DNA of 64,000 nucleotides from CAYRXM01 sp964449465 (GCA_964449465.1 CAYVBK010000011.1:66572-130571); one strand, 5' to 3'. Counted from the first letter of the stretch, positions 8,227 to 16,821 are shown. Program-made: numbers and translations. Notes: a model not told the origin generated them from the sequence alone.

Positions 8227-9768
8227 TTATTGCATCTGGCTCATGGGCAAATAGACGCGATAGACCACCCGATAGGCAAAGGTGTCGCCCAGCAAATCGC
8301 CATTCCAACCGCCAACGGCATACAGCGAAGCCTGCCATGACACCAGCCCCAAATTGCGCCATTCTTGTAAAAAAGGTGAGGCAAAAGTTTGCCATACATC
8401 CCGGTTGGGATCCTCTGCTCCCAGGCCAAGATACTCGTTTTCGACCAAATAGTTTTCCCAGCCGCCGCCGATGGCGTACAACCGATCTTCTACCGTCGCC
8501 ACAGCCACGCCGCCGCGCGGGGCACGCAGGTCGGGACAATGGCTCCATCGGTTGGTTTGTGGATCGTACACCGTACAGGCAGCCAGTTCAGATTGTCCAT
8601 CATAGCCGCCCAGCACATAGATGCGCCCTTGTACAACGCCGGCGCCGGCAAATGCGCGCGGCGAGGGCATTTCGGCCAGGGTGGACCATTGTTCGGTAGC
8701 CGGATCGTAGCGAAAAGCCGTTGCCTGGTATGCGCTGCCGTTCCAGCCGCCCAGCAGGTATAACTGATTGTCGTAGACGGCTATGGCATAGGCGCACAGC
8801 GGCCGGGGCAACGAGGGGCCGGTCAACCACTGGCCCGACGGAGCGTCGAGAATTTGCATTTTGTCGCTGACCTCACCGCCGCTCAGACTGCCGCCAGGCA
8901 TATAGATGCGCTGGCCCAATGTCGCCGCGCTCACATTGGCGGCGGCCCAGAGCAGGTTGGGACCGCGCTGCCAGCTCTCGGATAGGGGCAGCGCATACAC
9001 CTCGACGGCATCACTGACGCCGCTAGATGCCTCACCGCCGATGGCATAGAGGCGATCTTGCCACACAGCCACGGCCAGCCGACTGCGCGGAACGGATAAT
9101 CGGGCCATACGCTGCCAGCGCGAGGTGTGGCTGGAATGACTGCGGCTGCTGGTGCCCAGATCGGAAATGGTCTGATCGGGCAAGGTCTGGGCTGGCCAGG
9201 TGGCCCAGATGCCGCCCAGCACAATCAGCGCGGCCACGGCCAGGTAAATGCGCTGCCACAGAGCCAGAGAGCGGGGGCGGGCATGCCTCACCACGTCCGG
9301 CGCGGCCGATGCTGCGGTGATAGGGGTAAGGGCGGTAGACTCCACCGCCGCGGTAGACTCCACCGCCGCGGTAGACTCCACCGCCGCGGTAGACTCCACC
9401 GCCGCGGTAGATCCGGCAACGGGCACCATGGCAGCAGGCCCTGTAACGACCAGGTCTACCATCGCCGGCTCTATCGTTGTGAGGTCGGTCATTTCCTCCG
9501 GCTCGGCCGGAGAAGGCATTGTCGGCGCTGACGGGCTGGCAGCATCAAAAGTGAACACCACTACCCAGCCCTGCTGAATGGCCACCATCGTGGCTTCGGT
9601 GCGTGAACGTACATTGAGCTTGGTATAGATATTGCGCAGGTGCACTTTGACCGTGTTGGGGCTGATGTACATGGCCCGAGCGATTTCCACGTTACTCAAT
9701 CCCTGACTGAGCAGCCGCAGCAACTCGATCTCGCGCTCACTCGGTTTTTCTATCAGTTCCTCAGGCAT
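8227..9768 (-). CDS. Membrane-anchored LuxR-type HTH protein with extracytoplasmic kelch propeller
   Basis: 513 residues in four parts. Residues 6-65 are a GerE/LuxR helix-turn-helix (SEREIELLRLLSQG, NVEIARAMYISPNTVKVHL). About 65-165 is an Ala/Thr/Ser-rich linker with a repeated VESTAA unit. One membrane helix lies near 178-196. The rest holds six kelch repeats (each with a YAIGG/YLLGG-type core), enough for a full beta-propeller. The C-terminus ends VYLPMSQMQ. The layout is that of a transmembrane one-component regulator such as ToxR/CadC: DNA binding inside, sensing outside (inference). I use the ATG at 9768, 8 nt after AGGTGA; a GTG at 9780 overlapping the tilS stop is the alternative. 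Targets are unknown. Confidence 0.8.
   Translation of the reverse strand: MPEELIEKPSEREIELLRLLSQGLSNVEIARAMYISPNTVKVHLRNIYTKLNVRSRTEATMVAIQQGWVVVFTFDAASPSAPTMPSPAEPEEMTDLTTIEPAMVDLVVTGPAAMVPVAGSTAAVESTAAVESTAAVESTAAVESTALTPITAASAAPDVVRHARPRSLALWQRIYLAVAALIVLGGIWATWPAQTLPDQTISDLGTSSRSHSSHTSRWQRMARLSVPRSRLAVAVWQDRLYAIGGEASSGVSDAVEVYALPLSESWQRGPNLLWAAANVSAATLGQRIYMPGGSLSGGEVSDKMQILDAPSGQWLTGPSLPRPLCAYAIAVYDNQLYLLGGWNGSAYQATAFRYDPATEQWSTLAEMPSPRAFAGAGVVQGRIYVLGGYDGQSELAACTVYDPQTNRWSHCPDLRAPRGGVAVATVEDRLYAIGGGWENYLVENEYLGLGAEDPNRDVWQTFASPFLQEWRNLGLVSWQASLYAVGGWNGDLLGDTFAYRVVYRVYLPMSQMQ
9335..9406. repeat. Four perfect 18-bp tandem repeats inside the LuxR-kelch gene
   Basis: Four exact copies of an 18-bp unit (GTAGACTCCACCGCCGCG on the plus strand), with a partial fifth. 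The unit is a multiple of three and encodes the STAAVE repeat in the linker between the DNA-binding domain and the membrane helix. Perfect identity at every base, including third positions, indicates recent slippage expansion. Confidence 0.95.
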
Positions 9769-9772
9769 GCTC

Positions 9773-11272
9773 TCATTCACCTGTTTTTTCGGCTCTGGTC
9801 AGAGCTATTTCGACCACCCGGCGAGTCTGTGCGGTGATTTTGGCCCGCTCATCCACCCGCCAGCCGCACACCCACATGATCTCGTCGTCCTGACGCGCCA
9901 ACAAAGGCACTCGATCTCGCCACCAGGCCGGCGTCCGCGCATTGATCAGCAGATCGCTGACCTGCTTGGTGTGGCCGCCTAGCCCCAGAGGATAAAACCG
10001 GTCGCCGGGTCGCCGCCGCCGCAATGACAGGACCGGTCCCACGGCGTCGGCATCCAGCCATGCCCGCCAGGGGTCGTCATTCTGCGCCCACCCGGCCGGC
10101 ATGTCGCCGACATCCAGCAGACAAACCTCGACCCGACCACCATCGGGCAATTGGGTCTGCCCCGGCACGTTCAAGGCCAGGCAATCCACCGACATGGCCG
10201 GAAAATCGGGCGGCGGCGCAAAATCCTCGTCGGCGATCCATATTGTAGCATAACCTACCGTCAACATCACCCGACGGGGCAGCATGGCCTGATCGCCCAC
10301 CTGTCCATGTCGAGCCACCCGGATGGCCGCTTCGATGTGTTCAAAATGGACATCGCGCAGGCTCCAGCGCAATTGCTGCATGGCACGGCGCAAGGTGGCC
10401 CGCTGCAATGCCGGGTGCAGCAATTGCCAGGCCGCCTTGTCCAGCATCACCGCATGTTCCCCACTCTGCCGAACCACCGACTGCCAGGCCTGGTCGCCCA
10501 ACATACACAGCAGATCGTAATCCTGACGGATCACCTGGGCGCTGCGACACAAGATTTGCCGAAAATGGGGGCGAAATTCGGCCTCCAGATAGGGTAACAG
10601 TTCGTGGCGCAAGCGGTTGCGAAAAAAAGTAGTGTCCAGGTTAGAGCGATCAAAGCGCGGCGACAGGCCGTGCCGCCGGCAGTATTGTTCAATGTCGGTG
10701 CGCGGCGTGTACAGCAATGGCCGAATCAACACTGGCGAATCGGGCAGCGGCCGGTCTTCCCACAGCCGCAGATCCGACAGCGACGTAGCCGGCAGCATGC
10801 CGCGCAGCCCACCCAAACCGGCTCCGCGCAGCCAGTGCATCAACACCGTCTCGCTTTGGTCGTCGGCATGATGCCCCACGGCGATGCGGGTAGCCTGCAC
10901 ATTCCGGGCCACCTGCCGCAGAAACTCGTACCGCTCACGTCGCGCCGCCTCTTCCAGAGCCAGCCTGCGCTGTTGCGCCGCCGCTCGCACATCGCGCCGC
11001 TCGACCACGCAGGGAATCTCCCAATCGGCGGCCAGGTCTTGCACAAACCGGGCGTCGGCGTCGGCATCGGCGCCGCGCAGCAAATGGTTGAGGTGAGCGG
11101 CGCACAGTTCAATGCCCAGCCGGCTGCGGCAGGCGCGCAGCACATGCAGCAGGCACAGCGAATCGGGGCCGCCCGACACGCCCACCACCACCGTGTCGCC
11201 GCGCCGAATCAAATGCTCTTGCTCGATCAAGCGCATCACCGCCCGCTGCACCGGGTCGGATAAATCGCTCAT
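9773..11272 (-). CDS. tilS: tRNA(Ile)-lysidine synthase
   Basis: 499 residues. The N-terminal PP-loop ATPase motif SGGPDS (about 30-35) and the ALEEAARRERYEFL segment identify the TilS core; the C-terminal part (about 380-499) fits the TilS substrate-binding domains, with LSLRRRRPGDRFYPLG. The enzyme converts the wobble cytidine of the CAU tRNA-Ile to lysidine, so the tRNA reads AUA. GAGGTGG lies 6 nt before the ATG. The stop overlaps the earliest possible start of the downstream LuxR-kelch gene. The gene is divergent from the small protein at 11354. Confidence 0.95.
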   Translation of the reverse strand: MSDLSDPVQRAVMRLIEQEHLIRRGDTVVVGVSGGPDSLCLLHVLRACRSRLGIELCAAHLNHLLRGADADADARFVQDLAADWEIPCVVERRDVRAAAQQRRLALEEAARRERYEFLRQVARNVQATRIAVGHHADDQSETVLMHWLRGAGLGGLRGMLPATSLSDLRLWEDRPLPDSPVLIRPLLYTPRTDIEQYCRRHGLSPRFDRSNLDTTFFRNRLRHELLPYLEAEFRPHFRQILCRSAQVIRQDYDLLCMLGDQAWQSVVRQSGEHAVMLDKAAWQLLHPALQRATLRRAMQQLRWSLRDVHFEHIEAAIRVARHGQVGDQAMLPRRVMLTVGYATIWIADEDFAPPPDFPAMSVDCLALNVPGQTQLPDGGRVEVCLLDVGDMPAGWAQNDDPWRAWLDADAVGPVLSLRRRRPGDRFYPLGLGGHTKQVSDLLINARTPAWWRDRVPLLARQDDEIMWVCGWRVDERAKITAQTRRVVEIALTRAEKTGE

Positions 11273-11275
11273 CGT

Positions 11276-11304
11276 TTGCCACCTCTACCAAAAGCTGATA
11301 TACT
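11276..11304 (+). promoter_or_regulatory. Sigma-70-type promoter for the small gene at 11354
   Basis: TTGCCA (11276-11281) and TATACT (11299-11304) are separated by exactly 17 bp. It lies about 50 nt upstream of the ribosome binding site of the 176-residue protein and just outside the divergent tilS start. Confidence 0.7.
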
Positions 11305-11353
11305 GAACCTGTTTGTGTACAATTTTATCATCACGACAAATCAAGGAGAGCGG

Positions 11354-11884
11354 ATGAGTTCTTTTAATCTGTTAACTGGTGGTACGACAGTGCAGTTTAG
11401 CCTGGAAAACAGCTTTCCGCTGCTGACCGAGCGTTACGCCGCCTCTGACGCCGGGGTGGTCGAGATCAAGGGGTTGTTCAATCAAAAAGCTCATCTCGAA
11501 ACGCTGCACGGCCAGAAATACCGCATGCGCTCACCGCGCCGCGATCCACGCTACCTGAACCAACTGGTTTACCCCATCGTGCAATTGCCCGGCCAGGTTG
11601 AGGTGTTTTGTCTACGCACGCCTATGATCACCCGATCGGAACAGCGGAGTATGCCCTTGCTGCGATTTGTCACCCTGCTAGATGACGAGTCTTTTGTATT
11701 CAAGCGAACGGGGCAAAACCGCCGCGAGTTTGAGGTGTGGGACGGTATGGAAATTCAGCGGTTGGTTCAGCGGGGCGCGACGCCCAAACTGGTAGCCGAT
11801 GCGATGGTGCTGCAAGATGTCCCCGATGTGCTGGTGCTGCTCTTGCCCTGGCTGGACAGTCAGAGCATCGCTTCGCATCAATAG
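11354..11884 (+). CDS. Hypothetical protein, 176 residues
   Basis: I do not recognise this family. It is a soluble, mixed-charge protein without signal peptide or membrane segments. It has a hydrophobic C-terminal stretch (VPDVLVLLLPWLD, about 155-167) and a basic YRMRSPRRDPRYL segment near 58-70. The ATG at 11354 follows AAGGAG at a good spacing; the frame is open upstream but overlaps the promoter. It is a single-gene unit with its own sigma-70 promoter. Its end overlaps the convergent sugar transferase gene by 7 nt. Typical codon use and clean expression signals argue that it is real. Confidence 0.7.
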   Translation: MSSFNLLTGGTTVQFSLENSFPLLTERYAASDAGVVEIKGLFNQKAHLETLHGQKYRMRSPRRDPRYLNQLVYPIVQLPGQVEVFCLRTPMITRSEQRSMPLLRFVTLLDDESFVFKRTGQNRREFEVWDGMEIQRLVQRGATPKLVADAMVLQDVPDVLVLLLPWLDSQSIASHQ

Positions 11885-13296
11885 GCGTTCTTGCCTCCCA
11901 GCGAAAAAACGGTGCGCATCACAATTTTAATATCCAGCCACAGCGACCAGTTCTCGATGTACCACAGGTCATACTTGATCCGTTCGGGGATCGAGGTGTC
12001 ACCGCGCAGCCCGTTGACCTGCGCCCAACCGGTCATGCCGCCCTTTTCCCGGTGACGTTCCATATAGCGGGGAATGCTGCGGCGAAACTGCTCGACATAC
12101 ATTGGGCGTTCGGGGCGCGGCCCCACCAGGCTCATCTCGCCCAAAAACACATTGATCAACTGCGGCAATTCGTCTATGTTGGTGCGGCGCAACATCTCGC
12201 CCAATTTGGTGCGGCGCGGATCGTCTTCGGTGGTCCAGCCTGGCCCACAGTTCTCGGCGTCCACGCGCATGGAGCGAAATTTGGTCATCCAAAACAACTT
12301 GCCGTCCAGCCCCATGCGCTCCTGGGTGTACAGCACCGGCCCCGGCGAGTCGAGTTTGATCAGCAGGGCGATAAACATGAAAAAAGGCGAGAGGAAAATC
12401 AGTCCCACCGTCGAGCCGATCACGTCCATCGCCCGCTTGAAACTCAACTTCCATCCCCGCAAAGCCACATCGCGCACCGTCAGCAAAGGCAGGCCATCCA
12501 GATCACCGATGGTGATCTGCGAAGCCATGATCTGAAACAGGTCGGGGAAAATCTTGATATTGACCCGCCCGCCGCGTTCGCACAGCGCCACGATGCGCAG
12601 CAGTTCAGCGTGACTGGCTTCTGGCTCGCCGATGATCACCTCGCCAATCTGATGCTCCTGAATCAGGTCGGACAGTTGATCCACCGTCCCCAGCACCGGA
12701 ATGCCCTGGATGCGCCGCCCCGGGCTGCCATTGACCACGCCGATCAGCCGGTAGCCCAAATGCAGCGAGGCGACCAATTTCTGCACAATCATTTGCACCA
12801 CCTCGCCGCTGCCCACCACCAACACTCGCATCTCACACCAGCTACGGCGATACAGCCAGACGCGCAGCCGGCGATGCACCAGCCGCCCCAACCCCACAAG
12901 CAGCATGTTCAACAACCAGGCATAGACCAGCATACTGCGAGAATAATCCAGTTCAAACAGGGTGTTTTTCAAGAAAAACGATGCACCGGCAATCGAGATC
13001 AGCGTGCTGATCGAAATGGCTCCGGCGATTGCGCTCAATTCGTCTATCCAGGGGCGAGCGCGCTCTGACTGATATAGCCGATAGAACCAGGCGATGCTGC
13101 ATACCCACACCATTTGCATCAACATCAGCCCGGCATACTCGCCGAACGGACCGAGTTGCTCGGCCGGATGCGGCCAGGGCAGCCGCCGCCGCAACGCATA
13201 CGCAGCATAAAACGCGCTCAGGGTCAGCAAGGCATCCGTCAGCACACACAGCGTGGTCAGGATCGTTTGGGCATACGGTTTGATGCGCTCGATCAT
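11878..13296 (-). CDS. Undecaprenyl-phosphate sugar-phosphate transferase, full-length WcaJ/WbaP type
   Basis: 472 residues. The N-terminal half has about four membrane helices and a Rossmann-like CoA-binding domain (RVLVVGSGEVVQMI, about 155). A fifth hydrophobic segment follows near 290-310. The C-terminal bacterial sugar transferase domain shows KFRSMRVDAE, DELPQLINVFLGEMSLVGPRPE and GWAQVNG. The enzyme transfers a sugar phosphate, often glucose-1-phosphate, to undecaprenyl phosphate and starts repeat-unit synthesis. The ATG at 13296 overlaps the stop of the upstream glycosyltransferase (ATGA), so the two are coupled. A second, shorter priming transferase is at 38460. Confidence 0.92.
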   Translation of the reverse strand: MIERIKPYAQTILTTLCVLTDALLTLSAFYAAYALRRRLPWPHPAEQLGPFGEYAGLMLMQMVWVCSIAWFYRLYQSERARPWIDELSAIAGAISISTLISIAGASFFLKNTLFELDYSRSMLVYAWLLNMLLVGLGRLVHRRLRVWLYRRSWCEMRVLVVGSGEVVQMIVQKLVASLHLGYRLIGVVNGSPGRRIQGIPVLGTVDQLSDLIQEHQIGEVIIGEPEASHAELLRIVALCERGGRVNIKIFPDLFQIMASQITIGDLDGLPLLTVRDVALRGWKLSFKRAMDVIGSTVGLIFLSPFFMFIALLIKLDSPGPVLYTQERMGLDGKLFWMTKFRSMRVDAENCGPGWTTEDDPRRTKLGEMLRRTNIDELPQLINVFLGEMSLVGPRPERPMYVEQFRRSIPRYMERHREKGGMTGWAQVNGLRGDTSIPERIKYDLWYIENWSLWLDIKIVMRTVFSLGGKNAY

Positions 13297-14213
13297 GATT
13301 TGACACTCTTGGTTTGAGGGCGCGGCTGGCCAACCGCCTGCACGGCCATTGCCCAGCCGCCCTTGAGGAAAATACCCAGCACGATCAGCCAGCCAAGCCA
13401 AAACGGCGTGCTGGCAGCATAGTGCTTGTGGTAGAACACATACATGGCGCGGTAAAACTCGTATTGCGCCTTGCGGCTATGCCGGCTGGCTGCCCCCTTG
13501 TAATGCAGCACCGTCACCTGGGCATTGTAATAGATTTTCCAGCCGACCTGTTTCATGCGAAAAGCCCAATCCAGCTCATCTCCATACATAAAAAAGGCCT
13601 CATCCAGCAGACCGACCTGCTGAATGGCCTCGCGGCGCGTCAACATAAAGGCCCCATTGACCGAGTCCACTTCGGTGGTTACACTTTCGTCCAGATAGGT
13701 CATATTGTAGCGAGCAAAGCGGCGGCTGTGCGGAAACAGCCGGCTCAGGCCGAGCATGTGATACATCGAAACCTCGGGCGACGGGAACGAGCGACGACAT
13801 GCCTTGTCCAGCGAACCGTCTTGGCGCACCAGACGCGGGCCGGCCGCCGCTGCCTGAGGGTGTGCTTCCATAAAAGCCAGCATGTCGGCCAACGCACTGG
13901 GCGGCAACACCGTATCGGGGTTGAGCAACAACACATAACGCGGCAGGTCGGGTGGCGGCGGATTCTGTTCAAAACCGATGGCCCGCAGTCCCAGATTGTT
14001 GCCATAGGGAAACCCGCCATTGATCTGGCTGGCGATCAGCGTGACCTGAGGAAATTCGCTCTCAACCATCTGACAACTCTGATCTTGGGAGCAGTTGTCT
14101 ACCACCCAGATGTGAAAAGAAAAATCGCCCTGGCTGGCCAGCACCGAATTCAAACAGTCGCGCATCAGATCGGGCGTACGATAGTTTAGGATTAAAATCG
14201 CTACATCAAGCAT
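13293..14213 (-). CDS. Family 2 glycosyltransferase (rhamnosyltransferase-like)
   Basis: 306 residues with a GT-A nucleotide-diphospho-sugar fold: VAILILNYRTPDLMRDCLNSVL at the start (shown in part), VVDNCSQD, NGGFPYGNN, and LLNPDT as the DXD-like region. MYGDELDWAFRMKQVGW near 225 is the acceptor-side motif common to rhamnosyltransferases. One C-terminal hydrophobic segment (about 270-290) may associate with the membrane. The ATG at 14213 is preceded by AGGAAAG. It is co-transcribed with the downstream priming sugar transferase and likely adds a sugar to its product. Confidence 0.88.
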   Translation of the reverse strand: MLDVAILILNYRTPDLMRDCLNSVLASQGDFSFHIWVVDNCSQDQSCQMVESEFPQVTLIASQINGGFPYGNNLGLRAIGFEQNPPPPDLPRYVLLLNPDTVLPPSALADMLAFMEAHPQAAAAGPRLVRQDGSLDKACRRSFPSPEVSMYHMLGLSRLFPHSRRFARYNMTYLDESVTTEVDSVNGAFMLTRREAIQQVGLLDEAFFMYGDELDWAFRMKQVGWKIYYNAQVTVLHYKGAASRHSRKAQYEFYRAMYVFYHKHYAASTPFWLGWLIVLGIFLKGGWAMAVQAVGQPRPQTKSVKS

Positions 14214-14497
14214 TTTACATGTCTTTCCTATCCCAAACAAATCAGAACTGACAAACCATCCGAGAGCACTGAGCGGTAGGATCCCCAACCTGGCAATTTT
14301 AGCGCACTGAATGGGGTATTCCCGAACAAGTTCGGGATTCCGACAGCCTCAAGTGGGGCAACGAATAGTCTCTCTGACAGACTGCCAGGAGACCATGGTC
14401 AAATGCCCTGATTGTACTCAAAACTCACCAGAGGCGCAAACGCCATCCTCTGGATTGGATCGCTCCATCACATCGTCTGCCGCCGCTACAGGTTTCT
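14214..14497. other. Intergenic region between divergent operons
   Basis: No gene is credible here. It holds the leader of the minus-strand glycosyltransferase and a palindrome at 14320-14337 (TCCCGAAC-AA-GTTCGGGA). A related half-site (ATCCCGAACCTGTTC) recurs near 26131-26145, which suggests an interspersed repeat rather than an operator. Confidence 0.6.
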
Positions 14498-14526
14498 TTG
14501 TCCTCGCTCTCTATCGGTGGTATAAT
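14498..14526 (+). promoter_or_regulatory. Strong extended -10 promoter of the amt-nadD operon
   Basis: TTGTCC (14498-14503), a 17-bp spacer, and a perfect TATAAT (14521-14526) preceded by TGG, the extended -10 motif. Expected transcription starts near 14533, giving a leader of about 157 nt that is almost entirely the palindromic repeat. Confidence 0.8.
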
Positions 14527-14542
14527 TTCGCAAATGTTCGCT

Positions 14543-14681
14543 CAAGGAGCGTGCTGAAAAACCCTCTCACCACCAAGACACAAAAGGCACAAAGTATTTC
14601 TAGCAGATCAGAAGCATCGTAAACCTTTGTGTTCTTGGTGTCCTTTGTGGTAAAAATAGACTTTTTCAGCGGCCTCCAAGG
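14543..14681. repeat. Palindromic repeat family A, copy 1
   Basis: A long imperfect inverted repeat of about 139 bp. The left arm starts AGGAGCGTGCTGAAAAA and contains CACCAAGACACAAA; the right arm has TCTTGGTG and ends TTTTTCAGCGGCCTCC. A second copy in the same orientation lies at 29707-29847, and a decayed one probably at 21493-21607. It has no coding capacity and fits a MITE-like or other non-autonomous element. It fills the 5' leader of the amt operon and abuts the ribosome binding site AAGGAGG (14678-14684). Confidence 0.85.
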
Positions 14682-14689
14682 AGGTTCTC

Positions 14690-16204
14690 TTGACTCGTTA
14701 TATCCTGCCCGTTTTGTGTGTTTTGTTCATCACCGTCGTGCCGGCGCAGGCTGCCGAGGATACCGCGCCGCCGCCCCTGGCCTGGGCGCCGCTGCTGGCC
14801 TGGTTGGTGCCCATCGGGTTGGGACTGCTGGCCTGTGGTGTAGCCGCGCCGGAGCGCATCTCGGCAGTGATCGGCCAGGGATGGCTGGCTTGTGGCATTG
14901 CCATCATCGGCTATTGGCTGGGCGGCATGGCCTGGCAGTTTGGCGGGGTGGGCTTTTTCCTCGATCATCCTGACCTGGCCGGATTGACCAAAGAATGGGC
15001 CTGGCGTGGCCTGCCCGGCAGCGGCGGCGTGTTGGGACTGGAAGGATGGATGCTGGGCGGCGGCGCGGCCACTCCCACTGCCCGGCTGCTTTTCTGGTCA
15101 CAATTGCCCTGGCTGACTACGGCGGTGGCCATTCCATTGTGGTCGCTGCAAGGCCGTGCCGGGCCGGTAACGCGCTTTTTGAGCGGCCTGCTGATGGCTG
15201 GCCTGTGCGCCATTTTTGGCAACTGGGTATGGGGCGGCGGCTGGTTGACCGCTTTGAATCTGGGGCGCGGCTTTGTGGATGCCTGGGGGATGGCCCCGGT
15301 CCACCTGGCCGGCGCAGCCTGCGCCCTCACCGGCATCCTCTTTTGGGGTGTGCGCCGTCCCCCCGATGGAACCGAGCCGCCCACCTATACGCCGATGCCA
15401 TCGCAAAGCCTGCCGGCCGTCGCCGCGCTGGGCGCGTGGCTGGCCCTGATCGGTTGGGTGGGCTGGATTCTCAGCACTCCATTTGCCCTGGCTGCCTCCT
15501 GGTATCGCTTTTCGTGGGACACCCTGATCGGCCTGATGCTGGCTGCTGCCGGCGGCGGTATGGCCGCTGCCCTGTATTGCTGGCTGACCACCGGCGATTT
15601 GAATTCGTTGATGGTGTCTCGGGCGGTCATCGCCGCGCTGATCGCTTCGACCGGTGTGCCGTTTATGTCCTTTGAGGCCGCGCTGGCGGTGGGAGCAATA
15701 GCCGGCATCTTGATGCCGTTGACACATTATCTGATTGAGCACCTGCTGCGCCTGGACGATCCCACTGCGGTGATTGCCACACATGGCCTGCCGGCGCTGT
15801 GGGGACTGCTGGCAGTGGGCCTGTTCACCGATGGACGTACCGGGCAAGACGTTTCAAATACAGCGATGGCCTATGGATGGACGGCTCAGCTTCAGGCACA
15901 GGCTATCGGCGCGGCGGCCATTTTGGTTGTCACCCTGCTGCTGTCTGCGCTGCTGTTTGGGGTGATGCGCGGGGCAAGTCGCGCCTGGCGTGGCGAATAT
16001 GCCCTGCGCCTGCCGCGCCCTGCGACACCGGCCGCTCCAGGTGTATGGTCGGCGCGCTGGCAGCAGATTGCCCGGCTGCCGGGTTTGTTGTTTACGCGCC
16101 GCCAGGCTGCTCCCGACAACCGCCCTGTAGAAGAGCAGATCGCCCCTAACGCCCAGAGCAACGACGAGCAACCTGCGCCTGAACCGGAGGCTTGGACAGA
16201 ATGA
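14690..16204 (+). CDS. Divergent Amt/Rh-family ammonium-transporter-like membrane protein
   Basis: 504 residues. A signal-peptide-like N-terminus is followed by about 11 hydrophobic segments and a ~70-residue Pro/Glu-rich cytoplasmic-type tail. Hallmarks of Amt channels are kept: D197-x7-H205 (FVDAWGMAPVHLAG, equal to AmtB D160/H168) and DDP-x7-HG with H365 (AmtB H318), the twin-histidine pore pair. Overall sequence is unusual and no GlnK gene is adjacent. It probably conducts ammonium, but another small solute is possible. The start is TTG at 14690, 5 nt after a perfect AAGGAGG. It is first in an operon with nadD, an Fe-S protein, DUF362 and a histidine kinase. Confidence 0.75.
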   Translation: MTRYILPVLCVLFITVVPAQAAEDTAPPPLAWAPLLAWLVPIGLGLLACGVAAPERISAVIGQGWLACGIAIIGYWLGGMAWQFGGVGFFLDHPDLAGLTKEWAWRGLPGSGGVLGLEGWMLGGGAATPTARLLFWSQLPWLTTAVAIPLWSLQGRAGPVTRFLSGLLMAGLCAIFGNWVWGGGWLTALNLGRGFVDAWGMAPVHLAGAACALTGILFWGVRRPPDGTEPPTYTPMPSQSLPAVAALGAWLALIGWVGWILSTPFALAASWYRFSWDTLIGLMLAAAGGGMAAALYCWLTTGDLNSLMVSRAVIAALIASTGVPFMSFEAALAVGAIAGILMPLTHYLIEHLLRLDDPTAVIATHGLPALWGLLAVGLFTDGRTGQDVSNTAMAYGWTAQLQAQAIGAAAILVVTLLLSALLFGVMRGASRAWRGEYALRLPRPATPAAPGVWSARWQQIARLPGLLFTRRQAAPDNRPVEEQIAPNAQSNDEQPAPEPEAWTE

Positions 16205-16821
16205 GTTGGCAAATCGGCGTGATAGGAGGCACTTTTGACCCGATTCACATCGGCCATTTGATCGTGGCCGAACAGGTGCGCACGCGCCTGGGCCTCGATC
16301 AGATGATTTTTGTGCCGGCCGGCATGCCGCCGCACAAGCTCGATCAAACTGTGACACCGGCGCAGCAGCGATTCGAGATGGTGCAACTAGCCATTGCCGA
16401 CAATCCTCATTTTGCATCCTCACGCATTGATATGGAGCGATTGGGGCCATCTTATACAGTAGATACCCTTCGCCTGCTGCTGGATCGCTGGGGCGCCCAA
16501 ACCGAGATTTATTTTTTGATGGGTTCGGATTCGCTGATCGAGTTGCCCACCTGGCGACAACCCGACCGCCTGATGCGCCTGTGTCGTATCGTGGCGGTGG
16601 GGCGGCCCGGCTATGGCGTGGATATGGCCGAACTGGACCGGCTGCTGCCCGGCGCGGCCATGCTCATCCGACTGATGGATACGCCGATCATTGATATTTC
16701 ATCTACCGACATCAAACGTCGTGCGCGCGAAGGCCGCTCGATCCGCTATATGGTGCCGGCCAGCGTTGAGCAGTATATCTGCGCCCACCAGCTCTACAGA
16801 AAGGGACAACAAGATGAATGA
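16201..16821 (+). CDS. nadD: Nicotinate-nucleotide adenylyltransferase
   Basis: 206 residues, normal for NadD. The nucleotidyltransferase signature GGTFDPIHIGHL begins at residue 8, and ISSTDIKRR near 170 is the second conserved motif. It makes nicotinate adenine dinucleotide from nicotinate mononucleotide and ATP in NAD synthesis. The ATG at 16201 overlaps the stop of the Amt-like gene (ATGA) with GGAGG 10 nt upstream. An in-frame TTG at 16192 is too close to that site. Confidence 0.96.
   Translation: MSWQIGVIGGTFDPIHIGHLIVAEQVRTRLGLDQMIFVPAGMPPHKLDQTVTPAQQRFEMVQLAIADNPHFASSRIDMERLGPSYTVDTLRLLLDRWGAQTEIYFLMGSDSLIELPTWRQPDRLMRLCRIVAVGRPGYGVDMAELDRLLPGAAMLIRLMDTPIIDISSTDIKRRAREGRSIRYMVPASVEQYICAHQLYRKGQQDE

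Noticed and set aside
9248..9577. Plus-strand frames with Arg/Gly-rich or Ala/Asp-rich repeats opposite the LuxR-kelch gene
   Set aside because: They are antisense readings of the 18-bp tandem repeat inside a well-supported gene.
14320..14337. TCCCGAAC-AA-GTTCGGGA as a LexA box
   Set aside because: The Gram-positive LexA site needs CGAAC-N4-GTTCG; the spacing here is 2 and a related sequence recurs near 26131 like a repeat.
14311..14622. 103-codon plus-strand frame before the Amt-like gene
   Set aside because: It spans the promoter and part of palindromic repeat A and has no protein-like composition.
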